NCBI GenBank assembly: GCA_950097015.1
Contig: CATNEN010000011.1
Location: 4,306,501-4,370,500, forward strand
Direction of reading: 5' to 3'
Origin: Macrostomum hystrix
Lineage: Eukaryota; Platyhelminthes; Macrostomidae
DNA length: 64,000 nt
Part shown: positions 22,630-36,424 of the stretch, piece by piece
Layout of the letters: every line of letters starts with the position of its first letter
Numbering within the stretch: position 1 is the stretch's first letter
Notes under the pieces: model-generated
Told to the model about the DNA's origin: nothing
The model's database searches: none
Seen by the model: the letters and a program-made list of their open reading frames with translations, nothing else
Position numbers and translations under genes: made by a program

Positions 22630-23822
22630 AGAACCTTGACCAACAAGCGTGACAGATGTACAGTTAAATCATGTGCTACCCCCAGAACCTTGACCAACAA
22701 GTGTGACAGATATACAGTTAAATCATGTGCTACCCCCAGAACCTTGACCAACAAGCGTGACAGATGTACAGTTAAATCATGTGCTACCCCCAGAACCTTG
22801 ACCAACAAGCGTGACAGATATACAGTTAAATCATGTGCTACCCCCAGAACCTTGACCAACAAGCGTGACAGATATACAGTTAAATCATGTGCTACCCCCA
22901 GAACCTTGACCAACAAGCGTGACAGATATACAGTTAAATCATGTGCTACCCCCAGAACCTTGACCAACAAGCGTGACAGATATACAGTTAAATCATGTGC
23001 TACCCCCAGAACCTTGACCAACAAGCGTGACAGATATACAGTTAAATCATGTGCTACCCCCAGAACCTTGACCAACAAGTGTGACAGATATACAGTTAAA
23101 TCATGTGCTACCCCCAGAACCTTGACCAACAAGTGTGACAGATATACAGTTAAATCATGTGCTACCCCCAGAACCTTGACCAACAAGCGTGACAGATATA
23201 CAGTTAAATCATGTGCTACCCCCAGAACCTTGACCAACAAGCGTGACAGATATACAGTTAAATCATGTGCTACCCCCAGAACCTTGACCAACAAGTGTGA
23301 CAGATATACAGTTAAATCATGTGCTACCCCCAGAACCTTGACCAACAAGTGTGACAGATATACAGTTAAATCATGTGCTACCCCCAGAACCTTGACCAAC
23401 AAGCGTGACAGATATACAGTTAAATCATGTGCTACCCCCAGAACCTTGACCAACAAGCGTGACAGATATACAGTTAAATCATGTGCTACCCCCAGAACCT
23501 TGACCAACAAGCGTGACAGATATACAGTTAAATCATGTGCTACCCCCAGAACCTTGACCAACAAGTGTGACAGATATACAGTTAAATCATGTGCTACCCC
23601 CAGAACCTTGACCAACAAGTGTGACAGATATACAGTTAAATCATGTGCTACCCCCAGAACCTTGACCAACAAGCGTGACAGATATACAGTTAAATCATGT
23701 GCTACCCCCAGAACCTTGACCAACAAGCGTGACAGATATACAGTTAAATCATGTGCTACCCCCAGAACCTTGACCAACAAGCGTGACAGATATACAGTTA
23801 AATCATGTGCTACCTACCCCCA
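22630..23822. repeat. 54-bp satellite, 22 tandem copies
   Basis: The unit begins AGAACCTTGACCAACAAG and ends ATCATGTGCTACCCCC. Copies are nearly identical, differing mainly at two CpG-type sites (AAGCGT or AAGTGT; GATGT or GATAT). Because 54 is a multiple of three and the unit lacks stops in some frames, nearly 400-codon frames with an 18-residue period run along both strands. I treat these as artefacts of the repeat, since the proteins would have no start context, no flanking domains and no codon-level constraint. Confidence 0.95.
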
Positions 23823-25764
23823 GTAAAAAAAACTAAGACCAAAGCACGTCTGTCTGGCTCATATCCTATGTGCAGCTGCCGCCGCCAATGCAGCTGCTGC
23901 TAATGCTACTTTACAAGACTGCTACCGTACTGGTCCCAACCGTAACTGACCAATCCGCATTGAGTGACCCGCTGCCTGCAAACCCTGCCCGCGTATATTA
24001 GCCAGAATGCCCACACGCCTCAAATCCCCAAAAATCCCTATTGGCTGAGTATTGCTTATCAAATTCAGCGTAACAAGTTCTCAAGAAAGCTTTAAATAGG
24101 CTGCTCACTTGACCTAAAAGTGTTTGGCTACTTCTTCTTGCCTGCTGCAATGTGAGAATGAGGCCAATCGCGCTTGCTGTATCCGAAAACCTGAATTGAC
24201 ATCAGTTATTTCAATGAGTGAGTCTTCCGGCATTTCAAAAGTACTTTGTAACTCGGGCGACTGGTGTGTCACATACCGGTAAGTTTGAGACAATCTCTTT
24301 AACGTCATCAAAGTTAATTTTTTATGTTAATGTACAGTGGTGTATAAATTTTCTACTCTATGCAGTGGACGACAAAAATTAGCTTATAATGAGACAGCCG
24401 ATCCCATGAACATGAAAAAGTTGCCTAATATGCCTGCTTTATAAATAAAAGGAAAAAACCCACAAAATAACGTGGTTTTACCCGTTCAGCCATTCTAAGC
24501 TATACTGTTCATGACTAGACTATTGACGGATTTGGGTTGGGTTATAGGAAGGCTTCTCTAGCAACAAGTTAACTAGAATTTCGTCTTCAAAATCCGCTTA
24601 CATCAACCAGCTGTCAGCTACAACCGCAGTCAGGATAGAATAAAATTTTGACACGGTCACATACGAGCCATTGATAAGTAGACAAGAGCTGAAATGTAAT
24701 GCGATGTTCTGACATTCCGCTATTCATGCTTAAGTTTTCTCTGAATAGCTCAGATTCGTACAAAATTTCAAGTCTTGTATGGGGTTCCAATAACATTAGA
24801 CAAGGGGTGCTCACGCGAGGCTTAACTTGCTATATATTCGTGAGACCAAATTCAGTACAGTAAGACTGATTTCCGATTTTAGCGAGGCTCACTGAAAGAA
24901 AAATCCCAAAAGTAAAACTGAGTTATTCTTCCCAGGGCCTAAAATTTGCTACCACAGCAACTTGCGCAGGGGATATGGTCGTGGGGGGAGCTTGTTCTGT
25001 ATCCATGCACGCGCTGGCTTCCCATCAAACTGGAGTTGCGACGCCCTAACGTGCGACCCCTCCGCGCGGTGCCTTTTGATCTTCCTTCTCTGGTCCTGCA
25101 TAAAATCTTGCAGATCTCTCTCCCAATGCGGAGTATCAGATTTCACCCCTTAGCACCAAAAGCTTCCTAGGTAATGTAGTTGCCAACCACAGTGACCAAA
25201 TAACAGATTCCTCACCTCTCTGGACTTGGCGTTGTTAGCGCCCATAAAACACCCATACAGGCACCGCACTTCTATGCGTGTGCTCACCTGTAGACCAGTT
25301 AGCTACTCAGAGAGGGGGGTGGAATCAACGCTGGCGATAAACAGTCAAAAAATCCCCTGTGATGAGAATAAACCCTTGTTGTTCTGTAAGGGAAACGTGC
25401 CAGTGAATGTCGCAGGATTCCTAAATCCTTTTGACATCTGAGATCCAGTGCATGGCTGATCGCAGTGCCATGCCCCGCCAGTCTACAGTGAGGCAGTGAA
25501 GCGGTCGCACCTTAACTCATGCGTCAAAAGAAAAAGTAATCGGTCTGTCTCAAGGGCACAGGTTACCTAAAAGGGTGAGAAATATGCTCTTAATTCAAAC
25601 TTCAACAACAAAAAATGTTTCGTCCTTTCATTTGAATTATCTCTCGTATTATCGATTCTCTCGTAGTTGCTCGCATTGGTTTCAAAAATGTCTCATCAAT
25701 CTTGCCAAGAGAGGTGGCAAAAATGATAATAGCAATAATTGATCAAATTATTTCGCGGCGCATT
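23823..25764. other. Intergenic, no gene seen
   Basis: Mixed-composition DNA with only short frames and no recognisable domain, repeat or RNA. It may include old transposon debris. Confidence 0.4.
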
Positions 25765-25830
25765 TGAAAGTTGCGTGCGACTGTTCAGTCCATAGACTGG
25801 TGGGGGATGCCACACATACTAAAAGCCCCT
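25765..25830. repeat. SINE family B fragment
   Basis: Contains CAGTCCATAGACTG followed by GATGCCACACATACTAAAAG, parallel to GCCGCCACACCTACTAAAAT in the 22370 copy. The rest of the element is too diverged to bound. Confidence 0.5.
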
Positions 25831-27335
25831 TTAAAGAAAAAAAGGAGATAAAAGTATGCACTGTATTGCGCGTGCCTGGTTGATGTTTTTTTAGTTTAGA
25901 TGTGAATTTAAACTGCAGCAACAGCATTTCCGTGAGCGCCACACACGTGTACTGAATCACTTTGAGCATAGACTTGCTAGCTACTGCTGCTGCTGCTAAA
26001 TAGCCCAACATCTGCGAGGTGCACACTCAGTGAACTGACTCAAGAGCACTAGACAGTACCCACAATGTTTTCCTCTTTTGCTTGCTGTCTCTCGCCTCCC
26101 AAACAAATCCTGGCAAAAAAATGACGCCTCCGCCCCTGTGCCTCCACCCCTGTGTGAAACAGCTGCAGGCAGTCCACTTCAATTCCAACTCGCCAACCCT
26201 TCAGCCAATGCTCAAGCTGTTCCTCCGTCTCGCCTGCATCAACCGAGACCTGCGTGCGTCCCTTTAGGCGAGATTGTGTGTGAGGCCTTGAAAGATGTCT
26301 GTGCTGACTGCTGACAGGAAGCTTGGTTAGAGAAGGCTTGAGAGGTTATCCGTCTGTTGTTACAGCAATGCTTAGGCCTCCAGAAACCCCATGTCAATGA
26401 GGAACCTGCTGGGAAATCCGTGATAGGAGAACCGGAAGGAACCAACAAGGCGATGGACAAATCGGTAGTGGATCTTCTGTGGCGCAAAAAGGATGTTAAA
26501 ACTGCTCAAAACAATGAATCGATGCAAAACAAGTTCAATGCGCTTCGACAGGAGCGAAGAGAGTAGGAGACTCTCTAGGTAGAGAAAGCTATGCGAGTGA
26601 AGTCATTTCCTTATTGACGACTCCAGCTTTGTGTTTTCTATTTTTCAAGACAGTTTTGTGTCATAGATTTCAGGAAATCTGACTTTCGTCTTTAAAATAC
26701 CCCGGTATCCTCAAATCCACTAAGCGTCTTTTGATTTTAAAGGATTTGATTTCCTTTATTGGACAGCCTTTCCTGTGACTCGACCCCAAATCAGTTGCTT
26801 ATTGACCGTATCGTTTAGTCCTGATTATTTAGATAAACTCAGCAGTTTTCAAGGTCGCGTAGGGGTAAAAAAATACGGCTTCACTTCCTGATAAATAGCA
26901 ACAATATGAACAGATGGCTCGAAGGTGATCGTGATTTCATCAGCCAGAGCAATCACTTAGAGATTGTAGGAGCAGATTTAAACTGAAGCTTAATTTACAA
27001 ATTACATACAAAGATATTTAAAACCTTGTTTTAATAACATTTATCGAATCGGTTTTTTCTTGGAATTGTAACTAATGAGACCAACAAAAACTTTTTCTCA
27101 GACGCTACAGTATACGATGGTGTATATATTAGTCTCAAGTGTTAACTCCTGACCTTTTTTATTCTAGCTTAATTGGGATTTTACTATGGCCTTATTTAGA
27201 TAGTTAAGGAAAGTTCTGATAATCATTTTTTTTTCATTTTTACTTCTCCAAATAAAATTTCGCTAAAATCATCCATAACGGGATAACAGGATAAAGTCTT
27301 CTGAATGTATGATTTTTAGATATAGTTGTTCAGGA
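25831..27335. other. Intergenic, no gene seen
   Basis: A moderately G+C-rich patch (about 26060-26570) has short plus-strand frames without recognisable motifs. The remainder is A+T-rich. It could hold untranslated first exons of the downstream plus-strand gene, but nothing shows this. Confidence 0.35.
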
Positions 27336-29497
27336 CAGGATGTTGGACAGAATGTAGGTGCTCATGACAGAATGTTGATATTCAGGACAGAATTTAGGTG
27401 CTCAGGACAGGATGTAGGTGTTCAGGACAGGGTGTAGGTGTTCAGGACAGGATGTAAGTGTTCAGGACAGGATGTAAGTGTTCAGGACAGGTTGTAGGTG
27501 TTCAGGACAGGGTGTAGGTGTTCAGGACAGGATGTAGGTGTTCAGGACAGGATGTAGGTGTTCAGGACAGGGTGTAGGTGTTCAGGATAGGATGTAGGTG
27601 TTCAGGACAGGATGTAGGTGTTCAGGACAGGGTGTAGGTGTTCAGGACAGGATGTAGGTGTTCAGGACAGGGTGTAGGTGTTCAGGACAGGATGTAGGTG
27701 TTCAGGATAGGATGTAGGTGTTCAGGACAGGATGTAGGTGTTCAGGACAGGGTGTAGGTGTTCAGGACAGGATGTAGTTGCTCAGGACAGGATGCAGGTG
27801 TTCAGGAGAGGATGTAGGTGCTCAGGACAGGATGTAGGTGCTCAGGACAGGATGTAGGTGTTCAGGACAGGATGTAGGTGTTCAGGATAGGATGTAGGTG
27901 TTCAGGACAGGATGTAGGTGTTCAGGACAAGATGTAGGTGTTCAGGACAGGATATAGGTGTTCAGGATAGGATGTAGGTGTTCAGGACAAGATGTAGGTG
28001 TTCAGGACAGGATATAGGTGTTCAGGACAGGATGTAGTTGCTCAGGACAGGATGCAGGTGTTCAGGAGAGGATGTAGGTGTTCAGGACAGAATCTAGGTG
28101 TTCAGGACAGGATGTAGGTGCTCAGGACAGGATGTAGGTGCTCAGGACAGGATGTAGGTGTTCAGGACAGGATGTAGGTGTTCAGGACAAGATGTAGGTG
28201 TTCAGGTCAGGATGTAGGTGCTCATGACAGAATGTTGATATTCAGGAGAGGATGTAGGTGTTCAGGAGAGGATGTAGGTGTTCAGGACAGGATGTAGGTG
28301 CTCAGGACAGGATGAACGTGTTCAGGACAGGATGTAGGTGTTCAGGACAGGATGTAGGTGTTCAGGACAGGATGTAGGTGTTCAGGACAGGATGTAGTTG
28401 CTCAGGACAGGATGCAGGTGTTCAGGACAGGATGTAGGTGTTCAGGATAGGATGTAGGTGTTCAGGATAGGATGTAGGTGTTCAGAATAGGATGTAGGTG
28501 TTCAGGACAAGATGTAGGTGTTCAGGACAGGATATAGGTGTTCAGGATAGGATGTAGGTGTTCAGGACAAGATGTAGGTGTTCAGGACAGGATATAGGTG
28601 TTCAGGACAGGATGTAGTTGCTCAGGACAGGATGCAGGTGTTCAGGAGAGGATGTAGGTGTTCAGGACAGAATCTAGGTGTTCAGGACAGGATGTAGGTG
28701 CTCAGGACAGGATGTAGGTGCTCAGGACAGGATGTAGGTGTTCAGGACAGGATGTAGGTGTTCAGGACAAGATGTAGGTGTTCAGGTCAGGATGTAGGTG
28801 CTCATGACAGAATGTTGATATTCAGGAGAGGATGTAGGTGTTCAGGAGAGGATGTAGGTGTTCAGGACAGGATGTAGGTGCTCAGGACAGGATGAACGTG
28901 TTCAGGACAGGATGTAGGTGTTCAGGACAGGATGTAGGTGTTCAGGACAGGATGTAGGTGTTCAGGACAGGATGTAGTTGCTCAGGACAGGATGCAGGTG
29001 TTCAGGACAGGATGTAGGTGTTCAGGATAGGATGTAGGTGTTCAGGATAGGATGTAGGTGTTCAGAATAGGATGTAGGTGTTCAGGATAGGATGTAGGTG
29101 TTTAGGACAGGATGTAGGTGTTCAGGACAGGATGTAGGTGTTCAGGACAGGATATAGGTGTTCAGGACAGGATGTAGGTGTTCAGGACAAGATGTAGGTG
29201 TTCAGGACAGGATATAGGTGTTCAGGACAGGATTTAGTTGCTCAGGACAGGATGCAGGTGTTCAGGAGAGGATGTAGGTGCTCAGGACAGGATGTAGGTG
29301 CTCAGGACAGGATGTAGGTGTTCAGGACAGGATGTAGGTGTTCAGGATAGGATGTAGGTGTTCAGGACAGGATGTAGGTGTTCAGGACAGGATGTAGGTG
29401 TTCAGGATAGGATGTAGGTGTTCAGGAGAGGATGTAGGTGTTCAGGACAGGATGTAGGTGCTCAGGACAGGATGAACGTGTTTAGGACAGGATGTAG
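27336..29497. repeat. 20-bp satellite (about 108 copies) with a 29-unit higher-order repeat
   Basis: Head-to-tail copies of TTCAGGACAGGATGTAGGTG with scattered variants (CTCAGG, AGGATAGG, GATATAGG, GATGCAGG, AATCTAGG, AATGTTGATA). The order of variants from about 27921 repeats again 580 bp (29 units) later. For example, the AATCTAGG variants lie at 28091 and 28671, and TTCAGAATAG at 28481 and 29061. Partial older blocks are visible around 27780-27840. There is no spacer between units and no coding capacity. Confidence 0.95.
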
Positions 29498-32400
29498 ATC
29501 TACATTCCGAAAAACGGTAGGTGTGGCGTTTATTGTAGCGTTTTATAAAAAATAATAAAATCAGAATTAATTTTCTCCCTTTCCCAGTGAAATGCAAATT
29601 AAAAATGAAAGGACCCGTAAAATGCAGCTTAGATTTCATGCATCGCCTGCGCGCAGAAGGCCAGCACTCCGGCAGCAATTCTTGGAATATTCACGTTCAC
29701 AAATTCCTAGCTGAAACGAATGCCCAAGAATTGGATTAGACTCTTACTTTTCTAGGAGCAAATCAACAAAGTGAAGTCGGATGGCTGAATGATGGAACAA
29801 ATCTTTCAAGTGCCCACACGAGCTCCCAGTAGGGGGCCTAAGCGGCTTAGCGACTCATGTCTGAGTCTGGATGGACTGGACCAATCACTTTCCTTTCTGC
29901 TGCAGCGCTGGCTCTCCGCAGTGCAAGAGACGGAAGGGACAACGCCGGTACCAGTTGGGGTCGGTATTAGATTTCAGAAAACGAAGTGGACTGAACTGAA
30001 TTGCAGCCGAGGGCCCAGGGGTGTAAGTACTTCCCCATGGCCCAACCCACCGACTCCCATGCTCCAGCACTAACTTTGTTCGCCTACTTCTCTGCCCCCC
30101 CAGCCGCATATCCACTCGTCGTGGAGTGAAACTGAATGCAGGCAGTCCCGATAGTCGGCGGTGTGGAAGGCTCCACTGGCCAAGCTTTTAGGGTCCTTTT
30201 GCGCTCTCTGGCGACGGGTCGCGCGATAAATTTGGCGGCCATTTTGGGCAGGAATAAGCAAGAAGGAAGGCAGAGTTTTGCCATCCCGGTTCCTCTCATC
30301 CACTTGTGAGTTTGGACAGACCTGGTTGAGGATTGAGAAGGGGGATGGTTTTGTGTATGTGTGTGTGTGTGTTGGGATTGAGTCGAGACGGAATGACTGG
30401 ACCATGAAAAATGCCTCATTCTTCCCAAATCCATACCGCAGCTCCAGAAGAAGCAACATTAAAGTTCTCTAACCAGAACCTACTGTTCTCAATGGACTCT
30501 AGCTGTGTCCAGTAGGATGGCTTCTCTGTGCTACGTTTCTCGTCATAGTTAGGATGTTTTTTCTAGCACTGCTCTGGTTTTAAGAATGCGCATGTATTGA
30601 TGGTGCTGCCCACTGTGCTTTGGAGGCTAATAGTTTAAATGTTAACGATGATGCTATCCAATAATTATTTAATTATTATTATTTTTAATTATTTAATTAT
30701 TTAATTATTTAATTATTATTTAATTATAATAATTATTAATTATAACGAATCCCAAGCTTTAGCCTGTAGTCAGGCTGGTGCCAAATAAACTACAGTCAGG
30801 TATACACAGGCTCATAAATAATCGGAATTGTTAGGCCACTAGTGTACATGCGACAACCCGTCACCATGCACTCATCAGTGTCTGCCGTACGAGAGGCATC
30901 TGGCATTGGACTCCTAAAAGCACACAGCTGCGGTGAAAGGAAATTTAGTATTCGTGTCTGTATTTTGTAACTAAATCTGAGTAAGAGTATCCTATATCGG
31001 TATTAATAGCATAGTTACTTGTCGCATCCAAGACCAACGGCTTGCTTTCCGTGAGGAACGAGATACGATGACAGACTAACAGGACAGATGCGCGCGCCTC
31101 AGCTAGCCATGCTGTTGGTGGTATCCGGGAAATGGTAGAGACACTGCCGGTTGGACGAAAGGCGCACTTTCATAAATAATTTATGAGGTTGCTACCGGAC
31201 GGTCAGCTGCTTAGAACTATGCGCGGCCTCCATTAGCCTCTGCCCATGCAGCGCTCTGGGGTTAGGCAGTACAAACGAAACTAGAACCGCAGCGACTCAT
31301 CAAGCGCTTCCCCAGCGCTCACTGCACGTGCTGTCCAGTGTCGTCAAAGCCGGAATCCAGTCATGCACGTCAATGGACGGGGGATGGAAAACAGAAGAGA
31401 CTGGGCAGGTAGTATTCAGGCACGTGCATAATTACGTAGCGGAAGAATATAGCGGCATTTTTTTGGAATAATCTAGTCATCTTCGTGTCCGCCTCTCCTT
31501 GAGACAGGTGAGAGGCGATGGAGCAAGCGGTTTTGACACCTTCATGGGTCAATGAGGAGAGCAAACATTGTGACAGGCAGGGGTGGCTCTTGTATTCCTA
31601 GAAAACAAAGTCATATACCAAAGCTTGTACTTTATAAAATAAATTAGGATGATAAGGAACTTTTAGATTATTTTTGCTCGTATTTCCGTTCGAAACTTCT
31701 AAGTCTGTTGAATAACCCCTACTGTGAAATATGCAGTTGACATATTAAAATTTTAATGCAGACTTGTATATGCTTTGAAAAAGATGCCGACAATTTAAAA
31801 AAAGCTTTTAAGCATCGAAAGAAAGACAGTATCGAAAAAATTGTCAGCTAAGATTAAAGTGCGTTTGCGAATTTAGGGTTCATTTTAGCCTATCTGAAAT
31901 CAGCGCCAATCCCAATGGGATGGAACTATCAGGCTCAAATGCACAAAATTTGCAACATTTTCTTTCGCCAAATATAATTTTTGGCAAAAAACTGGGAACT
32001 GCAAGGCGACTCAGACTCATAATACGGTACAGGGATGCCCCCTCATCCAGCTGCTGATTCTTTTTTGGCTAATTTTCATGCACAGAAATGGCTGGGGGCG
32101 ATTGCGCTGGTATGGGAACATTCTATATGTAGCCGTAGGGGATGCGCCGAATCTACAATGAGACTAGCAGGCAGACAGATGCTGTCAGTTGCTCATGCTT
32201 CAGCGCAGTACACTCTAGTGCCCTGGCCAAGTCTTATTAGTAATGGTATGGTAGCGCCTGCGTCATTAGCTCTCTCAGCCGGCGCTGGAGTGCGGCCCAC
32301 TTCATTGGGTCTTAAACTTTCCCTTCTCTCCTGTTTATTCTATTTCTATCTCTTTCACTGCTGGCACATTTTCTTCCTGAAGTGGGCGACGGCCGGGCTG

Positions 32401-32585
32401 CGAACTCGATGGGGCTGAAGAGCTGTGGGCAGCGAGAGCGGGTTGAAACTCTGAGAGGCGAAAAGCGGTCACAGTCTCGGCATGAGAGAGTGGACGTAGG
32501 CAATGGCAAAGAAGTGGAGAATGGAGAAAATCAGTTTACACTCTTTGAGCTTTTGCGTCCGGCAGCTCCCAGTTACGAGCTAAAA

Positions 32586-32616
<31 letters not shown>

Positions 32617-32919
32617 TGCGAGTCAAAACATTATTGACCAGCTTACTTACCAGCTTACCTACTCACAAAAATGCATCGGAAAAAGCTTACTATTTCACAA
32701 ATGATGCACTTTTATTCGTAATCCAACGGAACGCAGTTAATGCAAAGCTGCGAAAGCTTGTTTGGCCGACTAACCCGCCAAATTACATCACAATCTGCTG
32801 ATTGTGATGCAGCAGAACAGTGTATCAGATTCCCATCGGCTTGAATAGACTAAATGGCATTTGGATCGAGTGATTAGAGGCAGCTCACGCACCACTGAGT
32901 GTGTAGAAGCACTGCAGAT
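29498..32919. other. Intergenic, no gene seen
   Basis: Short frames only. It includes an A+T microsatellite (30655-30745) and a GT run near 30355-30371. Patches around 29790-30470 and 32030-32590 are richer in G+C, but I cannot connect any frame in them to a known family. Confidence 0.4.
30655..30745. repeat. ATTATT/AATT microsatellite
   Basis: Imperfect runs of ATTATTTAATT over about 90 bp. Similar ATT tails end the SINEs in this window, but no SINE body is attached here. Confidence 0.7.
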
Positions 32920-33235
32920 GCTCATTAATAATAATAACTGCGGGAGTGCTGCGGGCAATGGCACACCATTTGTGACACTAGACCAGCATCCAGCGAGGAG
33001 GCAATTCTGCCATTCCGCCGACTCCTCAGCACACACGCACACAGATACTGTACGCAGTCACACGCTCACACAGGTGTGTAAATTTGCTATGACTTTCCCA
33101 TCGTCAAAAATCTCACTGTGCCTAGGAGGTTGGCCCTCAAATGAAAGCAGTCCCGTTGCGAAATTAAGCTCAGGGAACTTAGTGCGAGAGGCAAACACGT
33201 TCGCTGCTCTGCCAATCACGCCGCAGTGCTCCTTA
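32920..33235 (-). repeat. tRNA-derived SINE, family A
   Basis: Near-complete copy: ATT-rich tail at 32925-32938, shared body (ATTCTGCCATTCCGCCGACTC, GTACGCAGTCACACGCTCAC) and a decayed head around 33182-33230. Some of the middle, including the GGGGCGCAGCCG block, is deleted. Confidence 0.7.
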
Positions 33236-35146
33236 GTTCGGAGGATAAATATTGAACAGCGCACAGTGCTCGTGAATGGAATGAGAATAATAGTTTTTCC
33301 CCCAAAGCAGAACTATATTTGTGAAACATTTCCACTAGAGAGGTAAAAGACGATGTTGACAGTTGGGACAGCAAAATGAGCGGAAGTGTTTCATCGACGC
33401 TCGCCTGTCACTCGACTGGTACAGATTGATTTGATTGATTTGTTCATTTCCAAGGAACATTTTATGGATGCAGCCATGCAGGGCAAATCATGGTTAGTAC
33501 AAAACACAAAAAATGTGCGAACTTGTAAACTGTGATTAAATGCGGGTTGATCAGTGGCTCAAAAGTGTAGTAAGAACTTTTAAAAAACACTTTAAGCGCT
33601 TTTTGTAGTAATAAACAGTAAAATTCGTGTTGAAAAACACTATCTAGACTACTACTCACAGTAGGACAATAAAGTATGAGAAGTTACTGAGACTGAAATA
33701 GATTAAATGACTCCGTAAAAGCAGAAATTAAAATTCGTGCACAAACAGATAATGAGATAAAATTTGATAAGCTTTACTGCGAGGCAAATGAAGAACAATA
33801 TCCTGGATTAAAGTGCGATGAAATTCATCCTCTCTCATATCAGTGACATATCAAACGTCATGCACAGATCTCCGCCGATGACAGCAAAACCTGCTAGACC
33901 AAAAGCTCAGGTGCTGTGAATTGTACAGCTGAGAGCATCTATAATTAGAAGTCGATTATTTTCAGTCAGTCACCAGTTTTCGGCTCCGCCCAGGTAAAAC
34001 CACTCGTGAGTTCTATTGCACTCCAGTCGTAGATACTCATGAATGTCAGTTAAGCCAGGAAGCACTGTGGCTTTAGGAAGGGTTTGAGGTGAGCTTCCCG
34101 GCACATTGTTGGTGGCAGAGTCTCTATTGAATGCAAATGTTTGACTTCGATATGCGAAACACTGGGCACTGCTCTGTGTGGTTTTATGGACCAACAGAGT
34201 TTGTCTGCATGGTTTAATTCAACTCTAGCAGAGTGGATGGGTGGAGCAGGAGCTGGAGACTTAATTCGGGACAAGTTCCGGGCAAAATACTTTGCAAATG
34301 TTTGCTCCCCACAGCTGTCTAAGCTAAATTTGTATTCATAAATTTTTGTTTAGTTATTGCTTGCTTGATGATGTTCAGGTTGTAAATTTGTACTAGAAAA
34401 TGTTGCACGCGCACTCTATGTATACATAAGCTTATAGACAGAGCTTGTATAGGCCTCGCAATATTGATTTTTGGATGAAATGAAACTGGTAGGAATTCTT
34501 GCCAATTGTGCGAGTAATAAACTTGTCGAGTTCCTCGAGCCAAAGAATTCGGATCTACTCGCAAAAAAACTTCTAGAATTTCTAAGTAAATTAGGGAATA
34601 ACAGTGCGAGAATCTGTAGCAGAAACTCAAGACAACACACCACTCTAGAACCAGGTAGTTTCTTTACCACAAGAATGAGAACTAAACCAGTTTGCAATTA
34701 TTACACGCCATGCATTTGTACCGACATGTAGGGATATCTTCTCATTATTTTTAATGGGAGTAAAAAGTCAAACGATGAAAAAATGGCCTTAAAAACTATC
34801 TGGGTATGAAACTTGAACTCTAGGAATTCAGCCAAAAGTACATTCAGATAAAATAACGAGCAATGAGAGTCGACCCAGACACAGGTTGTGATAGTACATA
34901 AAACAATCGTGTAATACATGCAGGAAACATTCTGAAATGGCATGAATTATTTAGAGACAAACTGAATAAGCCTGCTAGGCCCACCGACTCTGGACGAGTC
35001 GCGCAAGTTATTCCAGAAACCAGGCGCCAACTAAACTAGGATGCCCTTCTCCCTGCCCTGCAGGTCCGCCTCCATTGGCTGAGTAGCTGAGGGCCAGTCC
35101 CAGACGCCCGCCCGGCTTTGCCAGCCTCAACCGCCGTCAACTGCTA
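33236..35146. other. 5' flank of the SYD-1-like gene
   Basis: A+T-rich DNA with no recognisable coding exon. It should contain the promoter and possibly 5' UTR exons of the gene starting at 35147. I found no diagnostic promoter motif. Confidence 0.4.
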
Positions 35147-36388
35147 ATGCCAGCAGAGAGGAGCATGGCTCAGAGCGTTGACCTAACGACTGGACAGGCT
35201 GCTTCCGAACCGTCACCTTCCAGCGACTGGAATCAGCAGCAGCAGCAGACGCAGCAGCAGCATTTCCAACTAGTGACAGTCCAGATTGAAAAGCAGCCGG
35301 GTCAGGCTTTGGGATTCTACATCCGAGAGGGCGCGGAACAGAGCGGCTCAACCAGCGGCGACTCCCCAGGGATCTACGTCTCGCGACTTAACGAGGCCGG
35401 CGGGGGCAGCGACTGCGGCCTAGTTGTTGGCGATCGTCTGCTGAGCGTGAACGGCGTCGACTTAAGCGCCGCCACCATCGACGACGCCGTCTTGCTGATG
35501 TCAATTCCACGCACACTGCGGCTTCAAGTGGCCAGGCGGAGAGAACCTCAGCAGGGTGAGCTTCAAAATCATCGACTACAGCAGCAAGACCAAGATCAGC
35601 AGCAGTTAAATTCGTCTTATCAAGCCAGGCGGCCTCTATTCGTGCTGCACCCGGCAGCGCAAAGAAATATCGGCGGTGGGAACAACGAAGACGACGAGGA
35701 TAATAACGAAGACTCGGACGAGGAGGACTTGGAAGAGGCTGGGATGCAGCGACAGTTCCGTCGACTCAATCTGCTAGCCGAACAGCAACAGCAGCAGCAA
35801 CAGCAGCACCAACAAAATTTGCTTCAGCACCAGCATCATCATCAGCACCAGCTTCACCAGCATTTGATGGGCTCCGCGGAGGACTCAAACGACAGCGGGC
35901 TGAGCTCGGAAAATTCAGCAAATTCCAGAGAGCCGCTGCAGCCCGAGCAGCAGCATGGAGCGGGGGCCGCTGCGGCGGCCGCACCACCGCAGCAGAGAGC
36001 CGTCCACTTTGCCCCTGACCAGCGACTGGTTCAGGTCCTGCCAACCAGTGAAGTCGCTGCCGCCTCCTCATCGTCCGGATTTTTAAGACGCATGGTCCAA
36101 TCGAGATCACCTTCGATTGAGTTGCGTGACACCGGTGTGCAATGTGACGACACAATTCAGCAGCAGCAGCTACTGCAGCAGCAGCAGCAGCAGCGGCTAC
36201 AACTTCAGATGCAGATTCAGCAACAACAGCAGCAGCATCAGCAGCAGCATCAGTTCTTACACTATCAACAGCTTGAAGCAGCGCGGAGATGGTACTGGGA
36301 TGCCAACTCGCAGTCCCATCCGCAGCCGCAGCCGCCGCCTCTTCTGTTGGACCCAGCAGCATATGGACCGGCAGCTTCTGCGTCTCTT

Positions 36389-36424
<36 letters not shown>

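Noticed and set aside
22623..23826. Long frames of 385 and 396 codons on both strands
   Set aside because: They are products of a 54-bp satellite whose unit is a multiple of three without stops; identical on both strands in length, with no domain and no splice or start context.
22630..29497. CRISPR-like direct repeats
   Set aside because: Units abut without unique spacers, there is no leader or cas gene, and the DNA is eukaryotic.
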